Assembly: GCA_905221605.1 (NCBI GenBank)
Contig: CAJNDS010001035.1
Coordinates: forward strand, 107,001-171,000
Source: Symbiodinium natans
Lineage: Eukaryota > Sar > Dinophyceae > Suessiales > Symbiodiniaceae
Length of the DNA: 64,000 bases
Direction of reading: 5' to 3'
The notes beneath the pieces were generated by a model, which did no database searches, was not told where the DNA came from, and saw only the letters and a program-made list of their open reading frames with translations. A program made the position numbers and the translations under genes. Position 1 is the stretch's first letter. Each line of letters opens with the position of its first letter. Shown here piece by piece: positions 11,646-23,760 of the stretch.

Positions 11646-11755
11646 AGCCCCGGGGGCGGCGCAGGCGGGTTTCAGCATGACGCCGTAGGTCTCCCTGGTA
11701 CTCAGCAGTGGCTCTGAGGCTGGGACTCGGGTCTTGGAGTCTACACGCTTTCGAG
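11646..11755 (-). CDS. Exon-like block, Arg-rich
   Basis: Minus frame RLQDPSPSLRATAEYQGDL followed by RRHAETRLRRPRG, flanked on both sides by heptamer arrays. Product unknown. Confidence 0.35.
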
Positions 11756-12257
11756 CTTAGGGTTTAGGGTTTAGGGTTTAGGCGGTTTAGGGTTTAGGGT
11801 TTAGGGTTTGGGGAGGACATAGAACTCCGGGGGCTTTGTAGGCTTGTGCACTGGACTCCTCTTGAGCCAGGAGCCTCTCAAACACTTCTTTGCAGGTACT
11901 TGCGGGCTGGGATGCGCGGTTTAGGGTTTATGGGTTTAGGGTTTAGGGTTTATGGGGTTAGGGTTTAGGGTTTGGGGTTTGGGGTTTGGGGTTTAGGGCT
12001 GCAGGGACCCGAACGCCTTCAAACCTCTGATGCATAGGAGCCAGCAAACTGAAGCCGATCCTGCACGCTCGACACCGGTCTGCTGATCATGGTAACTTTC
12101 TGTGGTGGCTCTAAACGTAACTTTCTGTGGTGGTTCTAAGCATGTAAGGTCCTCCTGTGAATCTTGTGCATCCCCTAAACCCCAAACCCTAAACCCTAAA
12201 TCCTAAACCCTAAACCCTAAACATCATGTAGAAGGACACCCCCCAAAAGGCAATAAA

Positions 12258-12346
12258 CCTGCGACCCAGTAAGCCGAGGCGTGCTTGTGGATGTCGTACA
12301 CGAGGATCTTGGGCGTAGTCAGACCGGCGGCCTCAGATTTGAGTGT
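12258..12346 (-). CDS. Exon-like block
   Basis: Minus frame LKSEAAGLTTPKILVYDIH then KHASAYWVA, GC-rich third positions, array on the upstream side. Product unknown. Confidence 0.4.
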
Positions 12347-13182
12347 CGGGCTTAGGGTTTTGGGTTTAGGGTTTAGGGTTTAGGGTTTAGGGTTTAGGGC
12401 AAATTCTTGGGGTGGGGGGGGGGGGAGGGATAGACTTTTGGGCGCCTGACGGGCCCCGTCATGCCTGAATCCTCGGACCCCGAACCCTCGAAGCCCAGAT
12501 AAACCCGAGAAGAGGAGAGGAGAATCACTGCTAGCCTCTCAGTCCAAAAACCACTGCTTCCGATTCGGCCCTGTAAACCTGAGCCTGCTACTGCTGATGC
12601 ACCAGCAAAACCCGAAACCCTAAACCCTAAACCCTAAACCGGATCATGGGATGGCTTCCCAAAAAAGGTGCACAGGGTCCCCTCCACGAACCCCCAAGTA
12701 TGGGAACCCCAACCTTGCACCTCAACACCCCAACACCTTTTTTGAGAAACCACCCAACCAGAGGTGGAGGTGGTAATTCCAAAAGGCCGGCAATACTTCA
12801 GGGAGGTTTAGGGTTGAGGGTTTAGGGGTTTGGGGTTTAGGGTTTAGGGTTGAGGGTGCAACCCTGGGCAGGCCGATAAACCCCAGACCTGTCTCCTGCT
12901 TTCAACTTGCTTATAACCTGTGTTCCTCGGAGTTGTTGAGGGCTTATAGGGATTAGGATTTAGGGCGTAGGGTTTCGGGTTTAGAAGGCCTCAAATCCCA
13001 ACCCTAAACCTTTACCCCCCTAAACCCTAAACCCTAAACCCTAAACCCTAAACCCTAAACCCTAAACCCTAAACCCTAAACCCTGAACCCCCTCGTGACG
13101 TCCTGGGCCCAAGACGAAAAGCTTCAGATGCGGGCTGGGCAAGGACGGAGCGTCCACACCTGGCAAAAAGGTAAATCTACGC

Positions 13183-13300
13183 CTTGGTAGCCCAGAAATC
13201 AATATCATAATAAAGGGCACCCTTTTTGGGGTTGGTTACTTCATAAGGGAGCCCATAACCCAAAGAAAGGGTAATTAAAGGGTACCACTGGGCTACCAAG
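13183..13300. mobile_element. Family A introner
   Basis: 118 bp, perfect ends CTTGGTAGCCCAG / CTGGGCTACCAAG with the internal GGGCACCCTTTTTGGGGTT shared by other copies. Confidence 0.75.
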
Positions 13301-13892
13301 AAACTCCGCACCAACAGGGTTAAGGACCTACGGCCTCATTTTACTAGAAGGATCTTCAAAGTGTCGAGTCTTCAAAGGCCGAGGGCCAGAGATTTAGGGT
13401 TTAGGGTTTAGGGTTTAGGGGTATTTAAGGCTTCTCACGGAAAGATTTGTGGGCTCGAAATTTACGTGGGGATGCTGACTTCTGCCCCTCTCTCCCCTCT
13501 CTCTCTCTCTCTCTCTCTCGGTCTCGTTCCCGTTCTCTCTTTCTCTTTCCATCTTCCCAGCACTACAACTCACCAGTCTCGTGCATGATCGAACCCTGAA
13601 TCCGAAACCTTCAACCCTGCACCGTAAACATTGAACCTTGAACCCTGAACGATGAGGGGTTTCGGGCTTAGGTTTTAGGGACCCTAACCCTGAATCTTAA
13701 CCCTTAAACCGTAAGCCTCAAGCCCTGAACCCTCAACCCGCCTCAGATTCTAGGTTTGGGGGTCGTGGGGAGTCAATCCTTCCCAGGACCCGCTTCAGAC
13801 TTTGGTAGGTCACCGGCTCCGGGTTTAGAATCTTGAACCCAAAACCCAAAACTCTCACCTTAACCCCCCTAAAAGGTTTAAGGTTTGGGGTC

Positions 13893-13998
13893 TTAGGGTC
13901 TTGGGGTCTTGGGGTCTTGGGGTCTTGGGGTCTTGGGGTCTTGGGGTCTTGGGGTCTTGGGGTCTTGGGGTCTTGGGGTCTTCGGGTCTTCGGGTCTC
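13893..13998. repeat. Octamer array GGGGTCTT
   Basis: About 12 tandem octamers. A diverged block with GGGTCTTA/GGGTCGTA octamers lies at 14662-14815. Confidence 0.85.
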
Positions 13999-15290
13999 AA
14001 GGTCCAGCCTTCCCAACCGCCCCTGGAACCCCCACCTCTCTTCTCCACATACCACTCGACAGTCCCGAAACCCTTCAGTGGCCCCCCCCGGCTCATTCAA
14101 AAGTCTTGACCTGCAAACCCATACAAAGCCTAAACCCATACACCCCGCAAGCCCGAAAATCCTAAACCCTCAGCTCGAAGCATCCGAAACCTGAAGACTT
14201 CACCTTCAGAATCATAAAAATCGACGCGTTGGCGGCTTGCTACTCGGATTCTCAAGCTCCCCTCGGCCCAAAACTGGCCTGGCCCAGCGAAAACCTCCTG
14301 CAAGAGGGTGGGCGGCGGGCGGGGGGTCGGGGTGGGGCAGTTTGAAGGGATTGCAATCCTGGATTGAGGTGTAGGGTGTAAATGCTAGACCCAAAACCCG
14401 AAACCCTAAACCCTAAAGCCTAAACCCTAAACCCTAAACCGCAGCATTCTTTGGGACTGGGCACCGTATCCCCTGAACATCCCGGGTCAGTCCAAACCCT
14501 ATTCCCCTCTTCGGCCCGACGCCGTCGCGGATCTTCAGGGAATAGCTCCCTCCTCATAGTCGTCTGGAGTCTTGTCTTGCTTCTCCAATAACCAAGGGGA
14601 AAACAAAGGATAAACTTTGATATGCCTACTAAATAAGGAAACCCAAAAAGTTTAATGTTGGGTCTTAGGGTCGTAGGGTCTTAGTGTCTTAGTGTCTTAG
14701 GGTCTTAGGGTCTTAGGGTCGTAGGGTCGTAGGGTCTTCGGGTCTTAGTGTCTTAGGGTCTTAGGGTCGTAGGGTCTTCGGGTCTTAGGGTCTTAGTGTC
14801 TTAGGGTCTTGGGGTTTCGGGATCAGGGTTTTAGGGCCCTGAGGGCTGACCTGGCCTGGTATGCCGACTCGGAGCAGATCGACACGCAGGTCACCGGCTC
14901 GCTTTCGTGGAAGGGGAGGGCGTGCGCCACTACCTGAACAGGGACTGCCAGAAGGGTTTAGGGTTTAGGGTTTGGGGATTAGGGCTGAGGGCTGCTTGAA
15001 GTCGGAGGTAAGAGTTGAGGTTCTTGGGACTCAGGAACCCTGAACCTCAAACCCACCCAGGTCGCCTGGCCGGGCGTGTCGGACCCTACCCATATCCAAA
15101 CTGGACGAAGCACCGCCCTAAAGCCTAAACCCTAAACCCTTTATGTAACGCCGCGATGCAATAGGCCATGGGCTGAACCCCAAACTCTAAATCCCAAACC
15201 CCAAACCCTAAACCCTAAACCCCAAACCCTAGACCCCAAACCCTAAACCCTAAACCCCAAACCCTAAACCCTAAACCCCAAACAAACCGT

Positions 15291-15378
15291 ACTTCTGCCT
15301 CACCCTTCCGCGAGTCGATAAGGAGAGCTTCCCCCTGACTGGTGCCCACAGCCATCCTCACGATACGTCTTGTGACGG
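15291..15378 (+). CDS. Exon-like block
   Basis: Plus frame YFCLTLPRVDKESFPLTGA then HSHPHDTSCDG, preceded by a CCCTAAA/CCCCAAA array and followed by a TTTAGGG array. Product unknown. Confidence 0.38.
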
Positions 15379-15552
15379 TTTCGGGGGGTTTCGGGTTGGT
15401 TTAGGGTTTAGAGTTTAGGGTTTAGGGTTTAGGGTTTTGGGTTTGGGGTGTGGGGTTTGGGGTTTCGGGTTTGGGGTTTAGGGTTGACACGGACTTGAAG
15501 TCAATGCGATCAATATAAGTGAGACGGCTGATGCTTTAATCAGCATGTGTGG

Positions 15553-15643
15553 CATATCATGCTTCCAGTTTGGTGATGATGTCATTCAATTTTGCACACT
15601 GTTCTTGTAGGACTCCCAACCAAGCGTTTGTCTCTCGCTGAGA
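15553..15643 (-). CDS. Exon-like block, coiled-coil-like
   Basis: Minus frame SQRETNAWLGVLQEQCAK then LNDIITKLEA and TGA. Helical pattern with heptad-spaced Leu. Product unknown. Confidence 0.4.
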
Positions 15644-16212
15644 CAAGGGGTTTAGGGTTTGGGGTTTAGGGTTGAGTAGACTTCCCAATGATAGCTTTCA
15701 ACCGTGTCAACAACCTTCTGGTAAGTTCCCGTTTGGGGGTGCGTGGGTGCGTGGGTGTTCATGCTACTCGTCTCTTGGAGCCCACAACCCTAAACCCCAA
15801 ACCTGAACCCCTAAGAAGGCTTGGGTGTTTCTTCAGGTGCTCCATGGGAAGGTTGGGGTTTCAGGGTACATAGGCATTCGGGTATAGGCTTAAGGGTACT
15901 TGGGGATTAGGGCCTTATGGTTTTAGGTTTTAGGGCTAGGGTTTACGGCTTAAGGGTAATTAGGGATTCGGGCCTTCGAAATTCAGGGTTTAGGGTTTAA
16001 GGGTACTTAGGGATTAGGGCCTACGGGTTTTCGGATTTAACGGTACTTGGGGAATTGGGCCTTCGGGTTTTCAATTTTAGGGCCAGGGTTTAGGGTTTAG
16101 GGCTACGGTTCGGATTGGGGCTTACGCATAGAGGCGGCATGGTGCCTAACCTGTCACAGCTTGGTGCCCTCAACCCTTAACCCAGACTCCTTCACCCAGA
16201 ACTGACCCGAAA

Positions 16213-16695
16213 TCCCTAAACCCCAAACCCTAAACCCTACACCCCAAACCCTACACCCCAAACCCTAAACCCCAAACCCCAAACCCTAAACCCTAACCCT
16301 GAAACCCCAAACCCCAAACCCCAAACCCTGAACCCTAAACCCGAAATCCCTACACCCTAAACCCTTTGAACCCAAACCCTAAACCCGAAACCCTAAACCC
16401 TAAACCCCAAACCCTAGACCCCAAAAACTACACCCCAAACCCTAAACCCTAAACCCTAAACCTATAGGGTTAAACCCTAAACCCTCAACCCTAAACCGTA
16501 AATCCTATACCCCAAACCCCGAACCGTAAACCCTAAACCCTAAACCCTAAATCCTAAACCCCAAACCCCAAACCCTAAACCCCAAACCCTAAACCCAAAC
16601 CCTAAACCCTAAACCCTAAACCCTAAACCCTAAACCCTAAACCCCAGAACCCTAAACCCCAAACCCCAAACCCTAAACCTAAACCCTAAACCCCT
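16213..16695. repeat. Long degenerate CCCTAAA/CCCCAAA array
   Basis: About 480 bp of mixed heptamer variants; no gene within. Confidence 0.85.
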
Positions 16696-16704
16696 GCACA
16701 CCTC

Positions 16705-16790
16705 TCCGAGGCGGGCTCGGGCCAGTCCTGGTGGTGCCTCGTGGCTCGACAAAGGCGCAGGTGATGTGCCCAGCCACCTCGCAAGGGGTA
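16705..16790 (-). CDS. Exon-like block
   Basis: Minus frame CEVAGHITCAFVEPRGTT then RTGPSPPRR between two array blocks. Product unknown. Confidence 0.35.
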
Positions 16791-17995
16791 AAAGGGTTTA
16801 GGGTTTAGGGCTTAGGGCTTTTTAGGGTTTAGGGTTTAGGATTTTAGGGTGTTCAAGGTTTCGGGGCGTTTAGGGTTCTTGGGGTGTTGTCAGGTGGCTT
16901 CTTGACCCGGTGCACGTTCGTTTTCTCAGAGTTAAGATAGCTTTAAAGAGCGTTAATTGGGGAGCCCTTATATCCTTAAACCCCTAAACCCCAACCCTGA
17001 ACCCCAAAACCTTAAACCGGCGCGATAAAGCCCAAGCCTTAACAAGAGGCTACATGAAGACATGGGGAACCAAAGGGCTTAAGTTGGGGTTTAGGGTTTA
17101 GGGTTTAAGGTTTAGGGCCAGGGTTGTACCTAAGCTGGGTGTGCTTGGAGCACTCCCCATATTGCCCTTAGACATTTGTTTGCTCAGGGCTTCTTGCAAA
17201 ACAGCTCGAGGCTGCGGGTCAAGGCTTGTAGGGTTTAGGGCTGGGATGTTCCCCTTGCTGCGGCTTAAGGGTCCCACCCCCCCCCCACCCTGAACAAAAA
17301 TGGACCTTGCCAAGGCTAGAGAACTCCCGGCCGGCTGCTGGCAGGTCTCGGGATTGAGTGTGTAGGATTGCGCTGTAGGGGTAAGGGCCGCGCCTGCAAC
17401 CCCTAGTCCTTCACTCGCTGATTCTTAGACAATGAGAAAGGAACTCGGTAGCTTGGCATCAGCTGAAAGCTCGCAGGAAATTTCGGGTTCATTTTGGGGG
17501 CCATAATAGCTAGAATTGGGTTTTGGGGGCTGTTAGAGTATAATTACATAGGGACCATAAGGGAATGCCACTAGTATTTTGTTCCGGCCCCTATATTAGG
17601 GTTGAGGCTTGGGCTAAGCCATAATACGAAGCTCTAAGGAAGAGACAGCTGTCCCAAACCCGATAAAGCCCCGACCCTAAACCCTAAAAGGCCCCAAACC
17701 CTAAACCCTAAACCCCAAACCCCCCCAAACCCCAAACCCCAAACCCTAAACCCCAAACCCCAAACCCCAAACCCTAAACCCTAAACAAACACCCTGTTGA
17801 GCCCAAAACCTGTTGGGGTGTAGGGTGGTGTAGGTCTCTGGCTTCATCTAGGAGTTAGGGATGCTAACAGACTTAGTAGAAATTGACCGCGAGCAAATGG
17901 TACCTGCTTTGCGCGATCCCCAAAACTTTAGAGGTTTAGGGTTTAGGGTTTAGGGTTTGTTTAGGGTTTAGGGTTTAGAGTTTAGGGTTTAGGGT

Positions 17996-18027
<32 letters not shown>

Positions 18028-18039
18028 GGTTTAGGGTAC

Positions 18040-18441
18040 AGCAGCATCAGTGCACTCCGTCTTGTGCTGCACGACAACTCTGCCGTCAAGCCGTGTCTGC
18101 TTCCTAGAGACCCAGAGAGCCCAATACTCCTTAATGAATATACCTTAAATTATGAAGGGATCCTTAAAATGATAAAAGGGATATTCCTGAATTAAGAGGT
18201 ATTGGGCTCTTTGGGGAGGTAGTTGCACTGCGTGCCGACAGCCGCGCAACTTGCTTTCCAGCAGGGTCTTGAGCTTCGCAGCCGTGTCATGACTTTTCAA
18301 CTGGCTGCACAATCCCTAAACCCTAAACCCTAAACCCTAAAACCTAAACCCTAAACCCTATATAAACCCTAAACCCTAAACCCTAAACCCTAAACCCTAA
18401 ACCCTCGGAGTCATCCTCCACCACCAAAAGGTTCTGGTCGT
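18040..18441 (-). CDS. Unidentified gene fragment, three exons
   Basis: Exons (minus): about 18441-18404 (NLLVVEDDSE), 18315-18227 (GLCSQLKSHDTAAKLK, then LLESKLRGCRHAV) and 18103-18040 (KQTRLDGRVVVQHK, then TECTDAA). The first intron, 18403-18316, is 88 nt of telomere-type heptamer. The natural frame across it needs a GG-AG splice, or a GT donor one base later with loss of frame. The second intron, 18226-18104, is a family E introner with a GC donor (GT|GCAAC) and CTAG|GAAGC acceptor. A downstream intron would start GTACCC at 18039. The protein family is not recognised; the middle is likely helical. Confidence 0.5.
18104..18226 (-). mobile_element. Introner, family E (spliced, GC-AG)
   Basis: 123 nt with long inverted arms (AGAGAGCCCAATAC / GTATTGGGCTCT) and a second inner pair around ATATACCTTAAATTAT. 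Exons on both sides are coding. Confidence 0.6.
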
Positions 18442-18544
18442 TTATTGCAGGTCCATTTCTGGGGGGTGCTCCTGACTGCGATTAAGCTTTGCATTTTATC
18501 GGACTGCTCGGGCATGTAGGGAGGGGCTTCGAGGGTTTTCAGCC

Positions 18545-18688
18545 TAGGGTTTAGGGTTTGTTTAGGGTTTAGGGTTTAGGGTTTAGGGTTTAGGGTTTAG
18601 GGTTTAGGGTTTAGGGTTTAAGGTTTAGGGTTTAGGGTGTAGGGTTTAGGGTTTAGGGTTTAGGGTTTAGGGTTTAGGGTTTCGGGCT
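18545..18688. repeat. TTTAGGG array
   Basis: About 140 bp, nearly pure. Similar arrays lie at 19376-19486, 21903-22080, 25508-25695, 29978-30110, 31905-32035, 36630-36722, 38263-38360, 40893-41000 and 44881-44994. Confidence 0.88.
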
Positions 18689-18777
18689 ACTGTGAAGAGC
18701 CAACCCCCAAAGACACCCCGAGCCTGGACGAGGGATGTGGCTCGAGCCTGGCGATGGCATGCATGAGCAGAACCTTA
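18683..18777 (+). CDS. Exon-like block
   Basis: Plus frame YCEEPTPKDTPSLDEGCG then SSLAMACMSRT, with arrays on both sides. Product unknown. Confidence 0.35.
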
Positions 18778-19666
18778 TCCCTAAACCCTAAACCCTAAAC
18801 CCTAAACCCTAAACCCTAAACCCTAAGATGTTCCCCCATTATGCAGTCCTTAATCGGGATTATGATAGGGTCTCCATTAAGGAGCTGTTAGTATAAGGAT
18901 AAAATCCCAACCTAAACCCTACAGTCTAAGATGTATTCAACATACCTCTTGGGCATACCCTTAAAGGAAAGTAGGGGTTGGGAAATTCCTTCCTCATATT
19001 CTCCGTTTATAGGTTCAGGTGTATGGCTTTGGGGCATGCTGAAGTACACTTAGACTTAGATACAAGGGCAGTTCCGGAAATAAGGGTCCCGTTGCAGGTC
19101 CCGAACATATAGTACGGCACCCTTAAGATAAGGACCCCAACAGGGGGGAGACCCTAACTTACAGAACTAACCCTAAACCCTAAACCCTAAACCCTAAACC
19201 CTAAACCCTAAACCCTAAACCCTAAACTACCCAAAAGCTGCAACTGACTTAGCCTGATGAATCCATGAGAACGAGGTGGTTCTGGCCCCCGAAACACCAA
19301 TGTACCTCATGTGTGCTTGGCGTGTGCTGAGTGTGCGGATCCATGAGCTCATGGGTGATGTCCGTCGGAGGGGGGTTAGGGTTTAGGGTTTAGGGTTTAG
19401 GGTTTAGGGTTTAGGGTTTAGGGTTTAGGGTTTAGGGTTTAGGGTTTAGGGTTTAGGGTTTAGGGTTTAGGGTTTAGGGTTGAGGGGAAACATAACAAAA
19501 CAAAAACACCGCCACTTGTTTTGGCCCGCCACAAGAGGGTGAGGCGCAGAATAGTAGTACAATCACTCTATACCATTGCCTGACAAGAACGGCTGCACTG
19601 TACGAAACTCGGCCCGATGCCAGAGGTGATTGACTCTAAGTGGCTATACATGCGCGCATACAAGCC

Positions 19667-21261
19667 TCACTTGGTCTTGCGCTGCTTCCGGGCAGCTTTC
19701 GATGCCTCATGAACCTGCTTGTCGGTGTACTTCGCCTGCTTGAGCTCATCCTTCGTGAACGCGTTGACTAAGGCCACGATGTCAAACCGGGCTTCCCTGA
19801 GCTGGGATGCCGTGAACTGCGCCTTCTTGAGCTCCTCAGGCGCAAAGCCTGCCTCCCAGAGGGTCCATGTGTATTACTATGATGGAATTAGGTACCAAAA
19901 AACCATACTAAACAGGGTTTTGGGGTACCTATAATTCCATAATGGTACTACAAGTGGACCCTCTAGGCCTCTTTGAAGGTGACCGCAGCGGCGTGCTGTC
20001 CCAAGAACCTCCTCAGCTCCACGGCACTGAAGCGCGCGAGGCGCAACTCCCGCAGGCTGTACCCCACGTGGAGGACTTCCTCCCTGCTGAAGGCCTGCAG
20101 CAGCTCCTCCGGTGGGAAGTATGGCCGGAGTTCCCACACGTCGTACCCGTTGCGCTGTAGCACCTTGCAGTCGTAGCCGGCTTCACGGGTGAGCTGCTCC
20201 AAGGTGAAGCCGTCTTTGCGAAGGTAGATTCCGCCACGGGCGAGCTCCTGGATCGTAAAGCCGGCCTTGTGGAGTTCCATGTTTGGAAAGCCGGCTTTCT
20301 GCAAGGCCCCGCAAGGGAAGCCGAGAGCTATAAGCCTCGGCAAGGGGACGCCGGCCTTGGAGAGCTGCTTGGCAGTGAAGCCAGCAGCCTTCAGCTTGTC
20401 TAAGCCTTGGGGTAGCCCAGTAACCATATTACAATAAGGGCACCCTTTTTTGGGGTTGGCTACTCTAGAAGGGAACCTTGAACCCAAGAAAGGGAAAAGG
20501 CTACCATTGGGCTACCAAGAAGCAGTAGCCGCCTGCCACAAGCCCCTCTGCTTCGAAGCCAGCCTTCTGCAACGCGTCCAAGGCGCAGCCAACAGATGCC
20601 AAGTCATCAGCACCTTAGTTTGTCCAGTAACCTGGGGGAATTCAAGGTTAACCTTGGGGATTATAATCCCTAAATCCTAAACCCTAAACCCTAAATTATA
20701 AGGGGACTATACTACCCCAAAACGGTTAAAGGTTACCTGCTCTACTACTAGGGCACCATAGCCGACTTCACAGAGTTCCTCTAAGCTGAAGCTCGGCAGC
20801 AGCTGGAAGAGATAGAAGCCCACGGCTCTGAGGTCTGCGGCTGTGCAGCCAGCACCCTTCAGTTCTTCCGGACCACATCCTGCACCTTTCAGGTCCGGAA
20901 GCTCGAACTCAAGAGCAAGGAGCTGCTGTGCCGTAGAGCCATTCTGTCTGCGAAAGTACGCCTCCAGTTGCCTGCCTTTCGCCGGGACAAGCTGCCGGAT
21001 CTGCCGTGGCCTCATGCTTTCCAACAGCTCGCACACATCGTAGTGTGCACAAACCTCCTCTCTTCTGACAGGGAACATCAAGAGGATCGGCACGGGGATC
21101 CTCAATTTCTTGAAGACCCTCACAGCCTGCCGGCCACTGTGAAGGACTTGACATGCGATCTCATGATCGGGACACAGCAAGCGCAAACTCGAAGCTGCCA
21201 CGCCAAACTCGAGGAGAAGCATGCCGAGGCGACCAAGAACTTCCTGGGCCTTGCTTGACAT
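19667..21261 (-). CDS. Decapeptide-repeat protein (A-G-F-x4-L-x2), 4 exons, 405 aa
   Basis: Exons (minus): 21261-20757, 20613-20524, 20405-19969, 19852-19667; total 1,218 nt. Residues about 1-120 are non-repetitive and start MSSKAQEVLGRLGM; then some 25 ten-residue repeats follow, e.g. KAGFTAKQLS and KAGFTIQELA with Gly-Phe/Tyr and Leu at fixed positions; the C-terminus is basic and ends RKQRKTK. An in-frame TAG lies four codons upstream of the ATG. The three introns (20756-20614, 20523-20406, 19968-19853) are inverted-repeat insertions with target duplications GTGC, GCTT and GAGGC. Removing each restores not only the frame but the exact ten-residue register (VGY|GADDL, GGY|CLDKL, FKE|AGF), independent proof of the junctions. 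Such repeats suggest a solenoid binding scaffold; the partner is unknown. Confidence 0.88.
19853..19968 (-). mobile_element. Introner, family C relative (spliced, GC-AG)
   Basis: 116 nt, inverted ends AGAGGGTCCA/TGGACCCTCT, target duplication GAGGC. Donor GAG|GCCTAG, acceptor GGGAG|GCAGGC. Excision gives FKE|AGF in the repeat protein. Confidence 0.85.
20406..20523 (-). mobile_element. Introner, family A (spliced, GC-AG)
   Basis: 118 nt with terminal inverted repeats CTTGGTAGCCCA/TGGGCTACCCCAAG, flanked by the target duplication GCTT at 20523-20520 and 20405-20402. The first duplicate supplies the GC donor, so splicing restores the pre-insertion codons (TAC TGC TTA GAC). Confidence 0.88.
20614..20756 (-). 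mobile_element. Introner with nested heptamer array (spliced, GT-AG)
   Basis: 143 nt, diverged inverted ends CCTAGTAGTAGAGCAGGTAA/TTACTGGACAAACTAAG, target duplication GTGC. A short CCCTAAA array lies inside at about 20668-20695. Confidence 0.8.
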
Positions 21262-22454
21262 TGCGACTCCCTAGACCCCTGGGTGGAATATCGGGACAGC
21301 AGCGTGTTTGCGGTCTGAGAGCTGTTGGCGGCTGCAAGTTGAACCCTAAACCCTAAACCCTAAACCCTAAACCCTAAACCCTAAACCCTAAACCCTAAAC
21401 CCTAAACCCAACATGTGCCCGATTGACATGCATTGCTTGCACGAGGCGAGGATCCTAGAACCCGCAGGATGAGGGAACAAAAAGGATAAAGGGTATGGGG
21501 TTTAGGGTTTAGGGTTTAGGGTTTAGGGTTTAGGGCTTAGGGTTTAGGGTTTAGGGTTCAAGGTTTAGGGTTTAGGGTCTAGGGTTGAGGGTTTGGGGTT
21601 TGCAAGGTTTAGACCCACGAGTAAGCTACCAGGAGTAAGCTTTGAATGGAAAGGGTGCCCTTTTGGTGCAAAAGAGATTCTGAGGGAACCTAAACCGCCA
21701 AAACAATGAACAAGTGCCTGCTTCTGGCTCCAAGTAGCCCTCAACCCTAAACCCTAAACCCCAAACCCTAAACCCTAAACCCCCTAAAAGGGAATAAGGG
21801 CCTACTCTGGGTCCTAGTTAGGCTGCGGCATCGCTCTCCCAACCGAAACCACCTGTTCATTCCGAATCCCGAACTGGTCGGCTGCTCCGGGCTTCTATGC
21901 TAGGGTTTAGGGTTTAGGGTTTAGGGTTTAGGGTTTAGGGTTTAGGGTTTAGGGTTTAGGGTTTAGGGTTTAGGGTTTAGGGTTTAGGGTTTAGGGTTTA
22001 GGGTTTAGGGTTCAGGGGTTAAGGGGTTAAGGGGTTAAGCGGTTAAGGGGTTTAGGGGTTTAGGGGTTTAGGGTTAAGTTTAGGGTATAGGACTTGCCGG
22101 AAATCCGACCCCCAAAAACCTGATGGCTACCACACGACGAGGGTAATTAGGGGTAATCGTAGGTTCCCTCTATAATCGATAATCCTTTGAGGGTTTGTAC
22201 AGGGAAGATGAGCTACCTCATCCCCATCCCTACTCAGAACCTCTTAACCCCAAACTTGGGGGGGATATCAGGTATGTAATTCCGTCAGGCTTAAGCCTCA
22301 TCATCGCAAAACAGCTAACCCTGAACCCTCGCGCAACCGCCTACGTGAGGCCTTCCACGAGTTTAGCCCCTCAAAGCACCCCCAACACCCAGCCCTAAAC
22401 TCTGAACCCTAAACTGCTTAGGGGAACGGGTTAAGGTTCAGGGTTCAGCCCTCC

Positions 22455-22455
22455 G

Positions 22456-22503
<48 letters not shown>
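22455..22503. repeat. Poly-C tract
   Basis: About 48 uninterrupted C. Similar tracts lie at 10710-10742 and, as G, at 430-452 and 56367-56384; assembly length may be unreliable. Confidence 0.8.
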
Positions 22504-22505
<2 letters not shown>

Positions 22506-22530
22506 ACCCACCCCCCAAATCCCCCCTGCA

Positions 22531-22608
22531 ATCCATCGGCCTCAGGAAGAGAAAACTCGCAGGCCGCTGACCTTGGGAGAGCATGAGATGCTTGCATTCA
22601 TCCTGCGG
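22531..22608 (+). CDS. Exon-like block ending at a telomere-type donor
   Basis: Plus frame IHRPQEEKTRRPLTLGEH then EMLAFIL; the coding run ends CTGCG|GTTTAGGG, so the array could be read as an intron start. Product unknown. Confidence 0.4.
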
Positions 22609-22795
22609 TTTAGGGTTTAGGGTTTAGGGTTTAAGGTTTAAGGTTTCAGGTTGGCAGGGAATGAGGAACTTCGGCACCTTCTATCCCCCTTTATGTGTAC
22701 CGGATTCCCTACTAAGAACACAACAAAAATGCAACAACGATGCGCGTGTGTGTTTGCATACATACATATACATACATACATACGTACGTACATAC

Positions 22796-22831
<36 letters not shown>

Positions 22832-23706
22832 GCATACTTCTACTTGCCTCGATGTTGAGTTGGCTTGGCTTTGCTTGGCTTACCGTGCTCATGCTTTGTT
22901 CATGTGATTGATTCGTCCTTCTTTAGTGTGCTGGTGTGCTGCTGCGGCTTGGGCCCTAAACCACCCTAAACCCTAAACCCTGACCCCCCTGAACTTGTCT
23001 TAAGGTTGTTGCTGTTGGGTTTGCGTCCCAGTACACGAGACGTGGAAGGGGTTCTGCTGCGCGTGCAGGACCTTCTGGGTCAGGGCTTGGCGTTTAGGGT
23101 TGAGGGGGGCGTAGGGTTTAGTTCATGCGTATATGCGGTTTTCCAAGAAGTCTCGCACGCACTCCAAGGGGCAGGGGGGCCAGCCAGCAGCCAGGGCCGC
23201 AGGGGCCAAGTGAGGAATGCCAAAGGGCCCAGGGGCCAGGAGAGTGAAGCCATGCCTCCCTCACGCAGGGCTTCCATACACAGGCACGGCAGGTCCTGAA
23301 ACTCAGTGGATGCCGTAGGTGAGTACCAGATTCTGGGGCGAACATACCCTCAAGGCACCATCTTCTTGGTGAGCTGTGGCCGCCGCGACTTCTGTTCCAC
23401 CGAAGGCCGCCGGGTTTAGGGTTTAGGGTTTAGGGTTTAGGGTTTAGAGGTTTAGGGTTTAGGGTTTAGGGGTTCGGGTTTAGAGTGTTCCGAAGGGTCC
23501 CACACACCAAAGCTGTGCCTGTGCCGTGGATCAACCACTGCGGGTCAGCAAAATTCAAGGACTTGCTTGTGGCAGTGCATTTGCTTAGGCTCGTTTATTC
23601 AGGTTCTTGAACGTCAAACAACCCTGAACCCTAAACAGGGTTTTTTTAACCCTAAAAAAAGCCCTACATGCTTGATGACCTTGTGCCCACTAAACTCCAA
23701 ACTTAC

Positions 23707-23760
23707 TCTAGACCCTCCTTGAGCAATCACTACGTTGCCGAAGGCGTCCTCACTGTACAT
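23707..23760 (-). CDS. Exon-like block with conventional donor
   Basis: Minus frame MYSEDAFGNVVIAQGGSR followed at 23706 by GTAAGT, a textbook 5' splice site that is rare in this window. Product unknown. Confidence 0.4.

Noticed and set aside
13833-14194. Overlapping open frames on both strands
   Set aside because: They follow the GGGGTCTT octamer array and have no independent coding signal.
22755-22832. CRISPR-like or regulatory repeat
   Set aside because: Plain TACA/TA microsatellite.
23006-23345. Long open frames on both strands
   Set aside because: Gly/Arg/Pro-rich readings in several frames; no motif or splice evidence picks one.
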